From Bacteroidota bacterium (GTDB taxonomy: Bacteria; Bacteroidota; Bacteroidia; Cytophagales; Cyclobacteriaceae): a stretch of 64,000 bases of DNA. Each line of letters starts with the position of its first letter. The first letter of the stretch is position 1. The notes beneath the pieces are model-generated. The model searched no databases. It saw only the letters and a list, made by a program, of their open reading frames with translations, and had not been told where the DNA came from. Positions 16,901 to 25,126 of the stretch are shown here, piece after piece. The stretch lies in NCBI GenBank assembly GCA_023417785.1, contig JAEZEH010000132.1, positions 1 through 64,000 of the forward strand, written 5' to 3'. Made by a program: the position numbers and the translations under genes.

Positions 16901-18501
16901 TAGGCCGTGTCGAGTTTTGCCTGAATCTGGATCCGGTTTTGACCTTCGCGAAGGTCGACAGAGCCACGCGCCTGAAATTCGAGGTTCGGATCGTTGATTT
17001 GTATGAAGCCATTGAACAAACCGGCAGCGAACCGCGCGTCGGTTGAAATGTTCCTGTAGTTGTACCCTTTAATTCCAATCCGGCTTATTTTACCATTCAG
17101 TTGAAAGTCCGCCGTGTTTTGGGTAAGTCCGGCCCCTGCTATCCGGCCATCCATCGCGACCTGTTGGAACGTCGCGGTGTCGCCGAGGAACCGGCCGAGT
17201 GAAAACCCGGAAAGTTTCAGCCTGCCGCTGTATTCGGACCGATTGAAATCCTGTTCGTTGACCTTGAAGTTGATATCCGAGCGGATCGTGCCAAGGCGGC
17301 CAATAAGAGTACCGTTGGCGACAAAGTCGGTAGGGTAGCCCAGGAACTGGCCATCAACATGAAGCATTCCCATAGGTTCCAGCCGTTCAATAACAGCATC
17401 ATTGAGAAGGAAAGAAAGGTCGCGTGTGTCGAGCCGGGAATCCTTTACGTTGAGAATTATGAATGTTTCGTTAAGCTCAGGCAGTCCATCCATATCAAGA
17501 GATCCGCTAAGGCGTGTATTTCCCAGCAATACGTCCATGTCCGTAACTTTGAACTTATTTATTCTGCCATTGAATATTCCGCTCACGTGCAGCGGCTTTT
17601 TGATTCGTTCTATTCCCGGTGCGAAAAGAGCAAGATCCGAAGGGTTGATAATTGTATTCGACAGATTTGCCCGAATCGAGACCTTGTTCACAAAGTCGTT
17701 AAGGTCGCGTTGACGCTGATACAGAAAAACTACCGTATCCTGAATAATGCTCTCACCGGCGCGCAGATTCAATCCTTTGAATTCCATTCCACCCTGGGAA
17801 ATCCTGAAATCCGTAGAAAGTTCGTTGATCCGAAATCCTGTGCTGAGGTCTCTTGCTATTAATGTGTTGAGGTTGAACTGCGTCGTGTCTCCGATTATCG
17901 CGAACCGGTTGAGCTGGGCTTCATCAATTCCAACAGAAAACTGATTGTAATTGAAGCCTGTTATGATTGAATCCCGGTCCTGGTTCAGGTAAGTAAACTG
18001 ACTGTTGTTCAGAAATGCCTCTCCGATGTTGATCCGTGGTGGTTTTCCGGTGCCCCCAGATTTCGAATACTTCTCATTGATACGGGCAATAAACGTGTTG
18101 ATGTTGAGATCACGGGACGTATCGTTTTCCTGGATCATAGTCAGGTAAACGTGTGCGCTGTCTACGTAAATTCCATCAATGTTAACGTCGTTATTGTTTA
18201 TCAGGTTGCTGATCTCGAAATTGATCAGGATCTCATTGGCCCTGATCATCTTGTTGCCTTCCGGATCATACAGGTCGACTCCTGAAAGTTCCAGGTGGTC
18301 GAACCAGAGCATCTTGAAGCTTTTGACGGTCGAGGGAAATCCGATTACGTTTGATAAATCTTTAAGGTAGTACGAAATCAGCCACTGTTGGACCGGGGGC
18401 ATTTGCAGGAAGAGGAAAACCGAGATTATTAGGAAAAGTACCGACGCAACAGTATATGCGAGTACCTTTGTGATTCGATTTTTGATAACTTGCAAGTTCA
18501 T
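13915..18501 (-). CDS. TamB-like translocation/assembly (AsmA-like) protein, DUF490
   Basis: A 1528-residue envelope protein with one N-terminal membrane helix (AYTVASVLFLIISVFLFLQM) and a long periplasmic beta-taco region, ending in the C-terminal TamB (DUF490) domain from about residue 1130, with motifs such as GDIIRGRGTGDLKL, GGFEFTEGWYNFTLYDI and IFNAFKNRLDEQELKRQVFSLIVLRR (described in pieces). TamB-type proteins link the inner and outer membranes and are implicated in phospholipid transport or outer-membrane protein assembly. The gene diverges from tsaD with 9 bp between start codons, an arrangement I associate with Bacteroidota. It is followed by an overlapping DUF2279 gene. Confidence 0.93.
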   Translation of the reverse strand: MNLQVIKNRITKVLAYTVASVLFLIISVFLFLQMPPVQQWLISYYLKDLSNVIGFPSTVKSFKMLWFDHLELSGVDLYDPEGNKMIRANEILINFEISNLINNNDVNIDGIYVDSAHVYLTMIQENDTSRDLNINTFIARINEKYSKSGGTGKPPRINIGEAFLNNSQFTYLNQDRDSIITGFNYNQFSVGIDEAQLNRFAIIGDTTQFNLNTLIARDLSTGFRINELSTDFRISQGGMEFKGLNLRAGESIIQDTVVFLYQRQRDLNDFVNKVSIRANLSNTIINPSDLALFAPGIERIKKPLHVSGIFNGRINKFKVTDMDVLLGNTRLSGSLDMDGLPELNETFIILNVKDSRLDTRDLSFLLNDAVIERLEPMGMLHVDGQFLGYPTDFVANGTLIGRLGTIRSDINFKVNEQDFNRSEYSGRLKLSGFSLGRFLGDTATFQQVAMDGRIAGAGLTQNTADFQLNGKISRIGIKGYNYRNISTDARFAAGLFNGFIQINDPNLEFQARGSVDLREGQNRIQIQAKLDTAYFHNLKLSREEIFLRSSFEADVMGLSLDSLQGHAEFLDFNIAYKDKQLALDTIVVNAEKNGSERNFTVQSSVIDTRITGSYLLSNLVQDMQVLTREIILNIRNDKREIDRYYQEKNYHPQTYQAEIRVKVKDLDPIVDLMNVDMRVSKGTELVGRFTSGYTTILDAYSHIDSLTMSGTLFLGNDLEITASKIADSTSVLAMATVNSARQLINKNLQTQDLLAEGIWSENRIDFGLDADQTGQTNYVRLRGSVNFQRDSTVISMESSTVNLLERIWTFGDDNYISVNNSGTNFHNLALISGSQSVAVNGQLSHDPSKIVTLKIDQLDLSIFNVLTAERINGIMDGAIDMSNYFKTPNVQNSVSISGFRVNDFLIGDLYGYNKWDTTGRKFDIDVEVNRDTKKLLKLAGDYTPGQQNSPLNVTASLMDADLKILEPFLEEIFPTILGTVSGDFRITGKLDRPAIEGEGNVDNGQILVGYLKTNYRFTGVIGLSPNSIYFKNIELTDAFRNTARLNGRINHDNFNSMSITLNGDFNNFQVLNTSIKDNELFYGQAYASGTVEFFGPLSNLRISSTARTEKNTRIYIPIGGSSSVEKKDFITFVNFRDSAETRRLEEEVTRRNKVNLTGITFDLNLDVTPDAYCEIIFDLKSGDIIRGRGTGDLKLALDTKGEFNMFGGFEFTEGWYNFTLYDIINKEFEIQRGSRISWVGDPYQGILDINASYNQQASLSPLLVDYSAEAGDVPQLRRKYPVQVLVRIEGPMLSSNITFDIVARDLPKSIQAGTTNYNLDIIFNAFKNRLDEQELKRQVFSLIVLRRFSPPESFDTSGSVVNSVSELLSNQLSYWMSQVDQNLVIDVDLGVMDEEAFNTFQLRFSYTFAGGRLRLTGDGTFNNSNNTTGTNTSQASPSSVAGDWTVDYMLTADGKLRIKMYSRTNVNPILSSVNQQNTITTGASIIHTQSFDEIRDLFRRSRNRSSERGSGDSNPVNDAILEEDETIN

Positions 18502-18510
18502 TTTTCAACC

Positions 18511-19521
18511 ATGCGGCCCGTCATACTTGCCATTGAATCTTCCTGCGATGAGACGTCAGCTTCCGTAATTACAAACGGCAAGGTACTTAATAATATTATC
18601 GCTTCACAGGCGGTTCACCAAAAATACGGTGGTGTCGTCCCTGAGTTAGCAAGTCGCGCTCATCAGCAGAACATCGTAATGGTCGTGCAGCAGGCTATGA
18701 CAGAAGCAAGGATCAAACCAAATGACCTGGATGCAATCGCATTCACCCGCGGGCCCGGATTAATGGGTTCACTTTTGGTGGGTCTTTCGTTTGGAAAAGG
18801 TCTTGCGCTCGCCCTTAAGATCCCTCTTATCGAGGTTAATCACATGCAGGCGCACATTCTGGCGCACTTTATCGACGACCCCAAACCAGCCTTTCCGTTC
18901 CTCTGCCTGACTGTAAGCGGGGGGCACACTCAGCTTGTGTTGGTAAAGGATCACCTGGAAATGCAACTCCTCGGGCAGACGCGGGATGACGCGGTGGGCG
19001 AAGCGTTTGACAAGTCGGCCAAAATGATGGGGCTTCCCTATCCCGGCGGGCCACTGATAGATGAATATGCCAGGCAAGGCAATCCGAAAGCTTTTTCATT
19101 TCCGGTGACGGTGATGCCTGGGCTCGATTTCTCATTTAGTGGGATAAAAACCGCCCTTCTTTATTTTCTGAGAGACAACCTAAAGGCGGACCCCCGGTTT
19201 CTGGAACACCACCTGCCCGACGTATGCGCGAGCCTCCAGGATGCGCTGATTCGAATGTTGATGGGTAAACTCAACGAAGCTGTGGAAAAGACCGGAATCA
19301 CAAGGGTAGCCATTGCGGGGGGTGTCTCGGCGAATTCCGGACTTCAACAAAGTCTCCGCGATACCGCCCGTAAGAAGGGGTGGGAGGTCTTTATTCCTGA
19401 ATTTCAATATTGTACAGACAATGCGGCGATGATTGCCATTGCGGCTCATTATAAATACCTAAAAGGAGAGTTCACGCCCTTGGATGTCACACCTTTGGCG
19501 CGGATGCCGTTGTCAGACTGA
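18511..19521 (+). CDS. tsaD: tRNA N6-adenosine threonylcarbamoyltransferase TsaD
   Basis: Transfers threonylcarbamoyl to A37 of ANN-decoding tRNAs, with TsaB and TsaE as partners. The 336 residues start MRPVILAIESSCDETS; metal ligands are the two histidines of HMQAH (111 and 115), and the nucleotide-binding SGGHTQL, GEAFDK and AIAGGVSANSGL motifs are intact. The ATG at 18511 is chosen over a TTG-type extension overlapping tamB. It leads a co-directional group with the thioesterase, smpB, NlpC/P60 and HNH genes (gaps of 29, 4, 22 and 77 bp). Confidence 0.97.
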   Translation: MRPVILAIESSCDETSASVITNGKVLNNIIASQAVHQKYGGVVPELASRAHQQNIVMVVQQAMTEARIKPNDLDAIAFTRGPGLMGSLLVGLSFGKGLALALKIPLIEVNHMQAHILAHFIDDPKPAFPFLCLTVSGGHTQLVLVKDHLEMQLLGQTRDDAVGEAFDKSAKMMGLPYPGGPLIDEYARQGNPKAFSFPVTVMPGLDFSFSGIKTALLYFLRDNLKADPRFLEHHLPDVCASLQDALIRMLMGKLNEAVEKTGITRVAIAGGVSANSGLQQSLRDTARKKGWEVFIPEFQYCTDNAAMIAIAAHYKYLKGEFTPLDVTPLARMPLSD

Positions 19522-19550
19522 CGCGTTGGCCCAACGATTTATACCAGATA

Positions 19551-19946
19551 ATGAAAGCGATTTTCAAACCCGGAGACAAGAAACAATACCGAAGGATTAT
19601 CGAACCTGCTGATGAGGCATCCTTTCATAACGAAACGGTTCATCACGTGTATGCAACTTTCTCGTTGGCGCGCGATGCCGAATGGACGACCCGTCAGTTC
19701 GTGCTTGAAATGAAGGACGAGGATGAGGAAGGGATAGGAACATTTCTCAGCGTGGAGCATAAGAGCCCGGCCTTCATTGGCGAAGAGGTAATATTCACCG
19801 CCTGGGTAGATCACATAGATGGAAATGAATTAACTTGTTTTTTTGAAGCCCGTGTCGATTCAAGATTAATCGCGATGGGTAGAACAGGCCAGAAAATCCT
19901 CCGTAAGGAAAAACTTGAACGGATCTTCCAGCGAAGCGAGGACTAA
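19551..19946 (+). CDS. Hotdog-fold thioesterase-like protein
   Basis: A 131-residue soluble protein resembling fluoroacetyl-CoA-thioesterase-like hotdog proteins: the N-terminal strand with FHNETVHHVYATFSLARDAEW, a helix TRQFVLEMKDEDEEGIGT, and the strands FLSVEHKSPAFIGEEV and ELTCFFEARVDSRLIAMGRTGQKIL. The last motif (R-x-G-x-x) is typical of the family. Substrate unknown. Position between tsaD and smpB with a 4-bp gap to smpB indicates cotranscription. Confidence 0.8.
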   Translation: MKAIFKPGDKKQYRRIIEPADEASFHNETVHHVYATFSLARDAEWTTRQFVLEMKDEDEEGIGTFLSVEHKSPAFIGEEVIFTAWVDHIDGNELTCFFEARVDSRLIAMGRTGQKILRKEKLERIFQRSED

Positions 19947-19950
19947 TTTT

Positions 19951-20409
19951 ATGAAGCAACGATTTTCAAACGATATCAACATACGCAACCGGCAGGCAAC
20001 TTTCGAATACGAAATCCTGGACAAATATCTTGCTGGCATCGTTTTGACCGGGACCGAGATAAAATCGATCCGTGAAGGTAAAGTCAATCTTCAGGATGGC
20101 TACTGTTACATCAATAATGGGGAAGTTTTTGTAAAAGGAGTGAACATCACGCCATACGCGCAAGGTACCCATTACAACCATGAGCCTACCCGCGAGCGCA
20201 AACTTCTGCTTAAACGGTCTGAAATCAATAAGCTTCAGAGTAAGGTCGAAGAGAAGGGACTGACTCTCATTCCGCTACGACTTTTTATCAATGACCGCGG
20301 ACTGGCGAAAATGGAAATAGCTCTTGGCAAGGGGAAAAAGCTTCATGATAAGCGGCAAAGCATCAAGGATCGGGAAGCGAAACGCGAACTTAACAAGATG
20401 CGATTCTGA
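19951..20409 (+). CDS. smpB: SsrA-binding protein SmpB
   Basis: Binds tmRNA and brings it to stalled ribosomes for trans-translation. The 152 residues show the family landmarks: NRQATFEYEILDKYLAGIVL, GTEIKSIREGKVNLQDGY, the PYAQGTHYNHEPTRERKLLL loop, and a basic C-terminal tail (KLHDKRQSIKDREAKRELNK). The ATG at 19951 is preferred over an earlier in-frame codon that overlaps the upstream gene. Confidence 0.97.
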   Translation: MKQRFSNDINIRNRQATFEYEILDKYLAGIVLTGTEIKSIREGKVNLQDGYCYINNGEVFVKGVNITPYAQGTHYNHEPTRERKLLLKRSEINKLQSKVEEKGLTLIPLRLFINDRGLAKMEIALGKGKKLHDKRQSIKDREAKRELNKMRF

Positions 20410-20431
20410 ATTATAAAACACACAATTATTG

Positions 20432-21220
20432 ATGGAGAGTACCAAGTATGGCGTTTGTCGGTTAAGCATCATTCCTGTCAGAGCGGAACCGGCACACCAG
20501 GCGGAACAGGTTACACAACTACTATTTGGTGATCACTTTGAAGTATTAGATAATCACTCAGATGGAAAGTGGCTAAAGATGCGTACCCACCTCGATCAAT
20601 ACGAAGGATGGATTGCTCAAAATCAGTTTTATGAGATTTCGGCCGAGTTCTTCGAATATATAAACCGCGCGGAGTTGAAAATTACGCTTGATATAACCTC
20701 GAGCATTCTTTTCAATAAAAGCCCGGTAATGATCCTGCTTGGAAGCATTATTCCAATCAGCGGCTCCGAACTTTTTCGGATGGAGGAACAATTTGCATTC
20801 AATGGCGAATCGAAAACCCTTGGCCTGAAGCGGGATTTTGAATACCTCCGGAGTATTGCGTTTAAATATCTCAATGCGCCATATCAATGGGGTGGCAAGA
20901 GCCCGTTCGGCATCGACTGTTCCGGATTTACGCAGATGGTTTTTCGGATCTGCGGATACCAGTTGAATCGTGATGCATCGCAACAGGCCTTGCAGGGAAA
21001 GCTCGTAAGTGGTTTGGATGGTTCTCGGCCGGGAGACCTTGTTTTTTTCAGCAAAGACGACGGACGAATCGACCACGTCGGGATTCTCTTGCCCGGAAGT
21101 CGGATTATCCATTCGTCGGGACGGGTTCGTATTGATCTGTTGACCGAAAACGGCATCGTTAACACCGAAACGAAAGCCCTTACCCATAGTCTGGCTCACA
21201 TCCGCAGAATCTTACCCTGA
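20432..21220 (+). CDS. NlpC/P60 (C40) peptidase with N-terminal SH3-like domain
   Basis: A 262-residue cysteine peptidase predicted to cut gamma-D-glutamyl bonds in peptidoglycan fragments. Residues 1-80 form an SH3b-like domain (CRLSIIPVRAEPAHQAEQVTQLLFGDHF and following), and the catalytic domain has Cys163 (GIDCSGF), His215 (IDHVGILL) and His227 (IIHSSG). There is no signal peptide, so it is probably cytoplasmic and comparable to the dipeptidyl-peptidase VI type acting in murein peptide recycling. The start is ATG at 20432; a TTG immediately before it is also in frame. Confidence 0.9.
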   Translation: MESTKYGVCRLSIIPVRAEPAHQAEQVTQLLFGDHFEVLDNHSDGKWLKMRTHLDQYEGWIAQNQFYEISAEFFEYINRAELKITLDITSSILFNKSPVMILLGSIIPISGSELFRMEEQFAFNGESKTLGLKRDFEYLRSIAFKYLNAPYQWGGKSPFGIDCSGFTQMVFRICGYQLNRDASQQALQGKLVSGLDGSRPGDLVFFSKDDGRIDHVGILLPGSRIIHSSGRVRIDLLTENGIVNTETKALTHSLAHIRRILP

Positions 21221-21297
21221 CAGGCAGTCCGCATCCGCTGAGTTTTCCGCCACTTTGCGGTTTTGCTTGTTCGGAAGTTTGGAATTATATTACAATC

Positions 21298-21798
21298 ATG
21301 AATTCGCGTGTTTTGGTATTGAACCAGGATAACAGTCCCCTTATGGTCTGTTCGGTGGAGCGCGCATTCATACTCGTTTTTCTCAAAAAAAGCGAGATGG
21401 TCCGGTCAGCAAACGGCTACAGGTTGCATTCGGTCACTCAAAGCTTTCCGATGCCTTCAGTGATCCGCCTCAACCGATATGTTAACGCCCCGTACAAGGG
21501 CGTTAATCTTACCCGGCAGAATATTTTCAAGCGCGACAATTACGAGTGCCAGTACTGCACGACCAAACGTGACCTTACCATCGACCATGTGGTTCCCCGG
21601 GCAAAAGGAGGGAAAGACACGTGGACTAATCTTGTGACTGCCTGCAAAAGGTGCAATGCCAAAAAAGGCGACTACACACCGGACGAAGCAGGCATGCCTT
21701 TGCGTAAAAAACCATTCAAGCCTTCATATGCCATTTTCCTTAAAGACTATGTGAACGGCACTGATGAATGGGATTCTTTTTTGAACGGTCAATCCTAA
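21298..21798 (+). CDS. HNH endonuclease
   Basis: A 166-residue HNH-family protein. The core from about residue 82 has a Zn-binding CxxC (CQYC), the HNH motif core TIDHVVPRAKGGKDTWTN and a second CxxC (CKRC). The N-terminal part (VLVLNQDNSPLMVCSVERAFIL) is typical of the chromosomal HNH proteins widespread in Bacteroidota and other bacteria, which are not linked to a mobile element. Its cellular role is not established; DNA cleavage or repair is inferred. Confidence 0.93.
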   Translation: MNSRVLVLNQDNSPLMVCSVERAFILVFLKKSEMVRSANGYRLHSVTQSFPMPSVIRLNRYVNAPYKGVNLTRQNIFKRDNYECQYCTTKRDLTIDHVVPRAKGGKDTWTNLVTACKRCNAKKGDYTPDEAGMPLRKKPFKPSYAIFLKDYVNGTDEWDSFLNGQS

Positions 21799-21809
21799 CC
21801 TTTCTTGTT

Positions 21810-21817
21810 TATATTTG
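21810..21817 (+). promoter_or_regulatory. Possible -7 box of fucose-type operon
   Basis: TATATTTG matches TAnnTTTG and lies 3 bp before the ATG at 21821 and 9 bp before the ATG at 21827. No -33 TTG at the expected spacing. If real, it favours the ATG at 21827 and a nearly leaderless transcript. Confidence 0.35.
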
Positions 21818-21820
21818 GGC

Positions 21821-22585
21821 ATGTTTATGCTCAGGAACAAAACCGCAGTTATTACCGGAGGAGGTAGCGGAATTGGCAAAGCCATAGCCGAACTTTTCGT
21901 TGCGCGCGGAGCATCAGTACATGTTCTCGAACTTAACGCCGAGACAACTCAAAAATCTTTTGAAGGAATTGAACAGTTAAAGGTTCACGCCTGCGACGTT
22001 TCGGATCAGAAGGATGTAGCTCAGGTAACGGATCGCATACACGGGGCGTCTGGAAAGATTGACATTCTTGTCAACAGCGCGGGCGTTGCTCACATTGGGA
22101 AACTTGAGAATACTTCTGAATCGGATTTCAACAGACTGTTTGACGTAAACGTTAAGGGGGTCTACAATACTATGCGTGCGGTAATCGGATACATGAAGGA
22201 GACGCAACACGGAGTTATTCTCAACGTCGGCTCAGTGGCCGCTGCAGTTGGCATTCCAGACCGGTTTGCGTACTCGATGACGAAAGGTGCAGTAGTGTCA
22301 ATGACGCTATCTGTTGCCAGGGATTACGTATCGCATAATATCCGGTGTAATTCCATTTCACCAGCCCGCGTTCATACAGCGTTTGTAGATGGTTTTCTTA
22401 AAACGAATTACCCCGGGAAAGAAGCGGAAATGTTCGAAAAGCTTTCACGCACGCAGCCTGTCGGACGAATGGGTAAGCCTTCAGAGGTGGCTGCTCTTGC
22501 TCTTTATCTTTGTTCGGATGAGGCAGCATTCGTAACCGGATGCGATTACCCGATTGACGGCGGATTTCTGAAACTAAACACGTGA
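21821..22585 (+). CDS. SDR oxidoreductase, probable 2-keto-3-deoxy-L-fuconate dehydrogenase
   Basis: Short-chain dehydrogenase of 254 residues (start ATG 21821, or 21827). NAD-binding TGGGSGIG, structural NSAG, and the catalytic Ser in NVGSVAA with Tyr and Lys in AYSMTKG are all present; the C-terminal TGCDYPIDGGFLKLN is standard. Its place at the head of an operon with an FAH-family hydrolase, a lactonase, another SDR and FucP suggests the 2-keto-3-deoxy-L-fuconate dehydrogenase step of oxidative L-fucose breakdown. The exact substrate is inferred from context; other deoxysugar acids are possible. Confidence 0.88.
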   Translation: MFMLRNKTAVITGGGSGIGKAIAELFVARGASVHVLELNAETTQKSFEGIEQLKVHACDVSDQKDVAQVTDRIHGASGKIDILVNSAGVAHIGKLENTSESDFNRLFDVNVKGVYNTMRAVIGYMKETQHGVILNVGSVAAAVGIPDRFAYSMTKGAVVSMTLSVARDYVSHNIRCNSISPARVHTAFVDGFLKTNYPGKEAEMFEKLSRTQPVGRMGKPSEVAALALYLCSDEAAFVTGCDYPIDGGFLKLNT

Positions 22586-22591
22586 TAATAA

Positions 22592-23443
22592 ATGAAACTT
22601 TTGCGCTTTGGTGAACCCGGTAAAGAAAAACCCGGAGTACTCGTTGGTAACCGAATTCTTGATGTTACTGCATTTGGTGAAGACATCGGCGAAACTTTTT
22701 TTGAAAACGATGGTCTGGCGCGTTTGCAATCCTGGTTGAAGGATAATCCGGAACTTCCTGAAGTCGATGTTAACGTAAGGCTTGGATGCCCGTTTACCCG
22801 GCCATCCAAAATTATCTGCATTGGTCTTAACTATTCTGATCATGCAAAAGAAACCGGAGCGAAAATCCCACAAGAGCCGATCATTTTTTTCAAAGCAACC
22901 AGTGCTCTCGCGGGTCCCAATGATGATGTTGTAATTCCCCGCAACAGTACCAAGACCGATTGGGAAGTTGAACTTGCTGTAGTTATTGGAAAAAAAGCCA
23001 GTTATGTTGATGAATCTGCGGCGATGGATTATGTAGCGGGCTATTGCCTGCACAACGATTACAGTGAACGCGAGTTTCAGCTTGAACGGGGAGGTCAATG
23101 GGTTAAAGGAAAAAGCTGCGATACGTTCGCGCCTATCGGTCCCTACCTGGTTACGCCTGATGAGATCGGAGACGTGCATAACCTCCGGCTATGGCTCAAG
23201 GTAAACGGTGCTACCTATCAGGATGGTAGTACCTCCAATATGGTGTTCAAAATTCCATTTTTGATAAGTTATCTCAGTGAGTTCATGACCCTGCTTCCTG
23301 GTGACGTAATTTCCACCGGAACACCGGCCGGAGTAGGTTTAGGTTTCAACCCTCCGGTGTATGTTCGAAAAGGTGATATAATCGAACTGGGTATCGACGG
23401 GCTTGGTACGCAAAAGCAAAAGGCAGTTGTGAAGACGGGATAA
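22592..23443 (+). CDS. FAH-family hydrolase, probable 2,4-diketo-3-deoxy-L-fuconate hydrolase
   Basis: A 283-residue fumarylacetoacetate hydrolase superfamily enzyme. Conserved motifs are ICIGLNYSDHAKE, KATSALAGPNDDVVIP, the metal-binding glutamates in DWEVELAVVIG and aspartate in HNDYSERE, and the C-terminal STGTPAGVG. In the oxidative L-fucose pathway this enzyme splits the diketo acid to lactate and pyruvate. It begins 6 bp after the upstream SDR stop. The chemistry is secure, the substrate inferred from neighbours. Confidence 0.92.
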   Translation: MKLLRFGEPGKEKPGVLVGNRILDVTAFGEDIGETFFENDGLARLQSWLKDNPELPEVDVNVRLGCPFTRPSKIICIGLNYSDHAKETGAKIPQEPIIFFKATSALAGPNDDVVIPRNSTKTDWEVELAVVIGKKASYVDESAAMDYVAGYCLHNDYSEREFQLERGGQWVKGKSCDTFAPIGPYLVTPDEIGDVHNLRLWLKVNGATYQDGSTSNMVFKIPFLISYLSEFMTLLPGDVISTGTPAGVGLGFNPPVYVRKGDIIELGIDGLGTQKQKAVVKTG

Positions 23444-23454
23444 CCAGGCGCTTC

Positions 23455-24279
23455 ATGAAAATCGATTCGCATCAACACTTTTGGTATTACAAGCCACATC
23501 GGGACACCTGGATCACCGATGAAATGCGTGTGCTGAAACAGGATTATCTTCCGGATCAGTTGCTGATACATCTTCAAGATCATGGTTTTGACGGATCGGT
23601 ATCGGTACAGGCCGACCAGTCGGAAGATGAAACCCGGTTTTTGCTTTCCCACGCGGAAGGTAATTCTTATGTTAAGGGAGTGGTAGGCTGGACGGATCTC
23701 GGATCACCAGCACTGCGGGAAAGACTGGCCCATTTCAAGTCTTTTCCAAAGTTGAAAGGTTTCCGGCATGTAGTTCAATCTGAAAAGAAAGGCTTCCTGG
23801 AAGATGCATCATTTCGGGAAGGTGTCCGGATGCTGGCTGAGTTCGGGTTTACGTATGACCTTTTGATTTACCACCATCAACTTGACGAAGCCCTTGCGTT
23901 CGTAAAGGCACTTCCTGAAGTGAAGATGGTGATTGATCATATTGCCAAGCCCAACTTCAAAACAGGAGAGAAAGTACATTGGGAACTGAAGATGGCGTCA
24001 ATGGCTGCTTTTCCGAACGTATGTTGTAAACTTTCGGGAATGGTTACGGAAGCATCGTGGAATGATTGGAAGAAAGAGGACTTCTTTCCTTATCTGGATG
24101 AACTGATGGAGGGATTCGGAGCGAGCCGGCTCATGTATGGTTCAGATTGGCCGGTATGTTTGCTTGCCGGAACCTATGATGCGCAGCTTGAAATAGTGGA
24201 TTCGTACATTTCCCGTTTGAGCGGCGATGAACGCAAGGCAATAATGGGAGAAAACACGGTCAAATTTTATGGTCTGTAA
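23455..24279 (+). CDS. Amidohydrolase, probable L-fuconolactonase
   Basis: A 274-residue TIM-barrel hydrolase of the amidohydrolase_2 type. It opens with the metal-site motif DSHQHFW, has central HVVQSEKKGF and HIAKPNFKTG, and ends with YGSDWPVCLLAG, the signature of the lactonases. The expected reaction is hydrolysis of L-fucono-1,5-lactone to L-fuconate. It starts 11 bp after the FAH-family gene. Substrate inferred from the operon. Confidence 0.9.
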   Translation: MKIDSHQHFWYYKPHRDTWITDEMRVLKQDYLPDQLLIHLQDHGFDGSVSVQADQSEDETRFLLSHAEGNSYVKGVVGWTDLGSPALRERLAHFKSFPKLKGFRHVVQSEKKGFLEDASFREGVRMLAEFGFTYDLLIYHHQLDEALAFVKALPEVKMVIDHIAKPNFKTGEKVHWELKMASMAAFPNVCCKLSGMVTEASWNDWKKEDFFPYLDELMEGFGASRLMYGSDWPVCLLAGTYDAQLEIVDSYISRLSGDERKAIMGENTVKFYGL

Positions 24280-24326
24280 CGATTGCGTTAGGCTATTTTC
24301 TTATTTTTAATTCCTTATTTCAAATT

Positions 24327-25109
24327 ATGAATCTTTTTCTTCAGGATAAAGTCATCATTGTCACGGGAGGAGCGAAGGGAATTGGAGAAGGTATCGTCAG
24401 AGGTCTTGCTGCGGAAGGCGCTATCCCCGTGATCGTTGGACGAAACGAAAGCGACAACCTAAAACTAGTGCGGGAAATCGAAGATGGGGGAGGACGCTCA
24501 TTTCAGGTTACAGCCGAGTTATCCGTTCCGGCCGAATGCCAATCGGCGGTCGAGGTAATAAGTCACGAATACGGTCGCATTGACGGCATCGTTAATAACG
24601 CAGGCGTCAACGATGGCGTGGGCCTTGAAAATGGCGACTATGAAAGATTCGTGTCGTCGCTTCACAAGAATCTTGTACACTACTACCTTATTGTTCATCA
24701 CGCGCTTCCGTTTCTGAAAGTCAGTAAAGGTGCCGTTGTAAACATTGGTTCGAAAACCGCCGAAACGGGTCAGGGCAATACATCCGCGTATGCAGCAGCG
24801 AATGGAGGAAGAAACGCGTTGACGCGTGAGTGGGCTGTCGAACTGCTTCCTTACGGGATTCGTGTGAATGCCGTGATCGTTGCGGAGTGCTATACGCCTC
24901 TTTATGAAAAGTGGATCAAAACATTCTCCAACCCTGAAGAAAAACTCACTGCTATAACCAGTAAGATACCCCTCGAAAACAGGATGACTACGTCAGAAGA
25001 GATTGGCAATATGGTTTTGTTTCTCCTTTCGCGACGGTCTTCACATACCACTGGCCAACTCATCCACGTCGATGGCGGATACGTCCACCTGGATCGGGCG
25101 CTCCTATAA
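24327..25109 (+). CDS. SDR oxidoreductase, probable L-fucose dehydrogenase, with altered YxxxK motif
   Basis: Short-chain dehydrogenase of 260 residues: NAD-binding TGGAKGIG, NNAG (IVNNAGVND), catalytic-Ser region NIGSKTAETG and C-terminal TGQLIHVDGGYVHL. The catalytic Tyr-x-x-x-Lys segment reads Tyr-Ala-Ala-Ala-Asn (codons TAT GCA GCA GCG AAT around 24789-24803), so the lysine is replaced by asparagine. By context it would oxidise L-fucose to L-fuconolactone. If the lysine is truly missing, activity or cofactor binding may differ. It precedes fucP by 17 bp. Confidence 0.87.
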   Translation: MNLFLQDKVIIVTGGAKGIGEGIVRGLAAEGAIPVIVGRNESDNLKLVREIEDGGGRSFQVTAELSVPAECQSAVEVISHEYGRIDGIVNNAGVNDGVGLENGDYERFVSSLHKNLVHYYLIVHHALPFLKVSKGAVVNIGSKTAETGQGNTSAYAAANGGRNALTREWAVELLPYGIRVNAVIVAECYTPLYEKWIKTFSNPEEKLTAITSKIPLENRMTTSEEIGNMVLFLLSRRSSHTTGQLIHVDGGYVHLDRALL

Positions 25110-25126
25110 TTTAATATCAATTAACT

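Noticed and set aside
20573..21199. 208-residue minus-strand ORF
   Set aside because: Opposite strand of the NlpC/P60 gene with no family resemblance.
22574..23179. 201-residue minus-strand ORF
   Set aside because: Opposite strand of the FAH-family gene.
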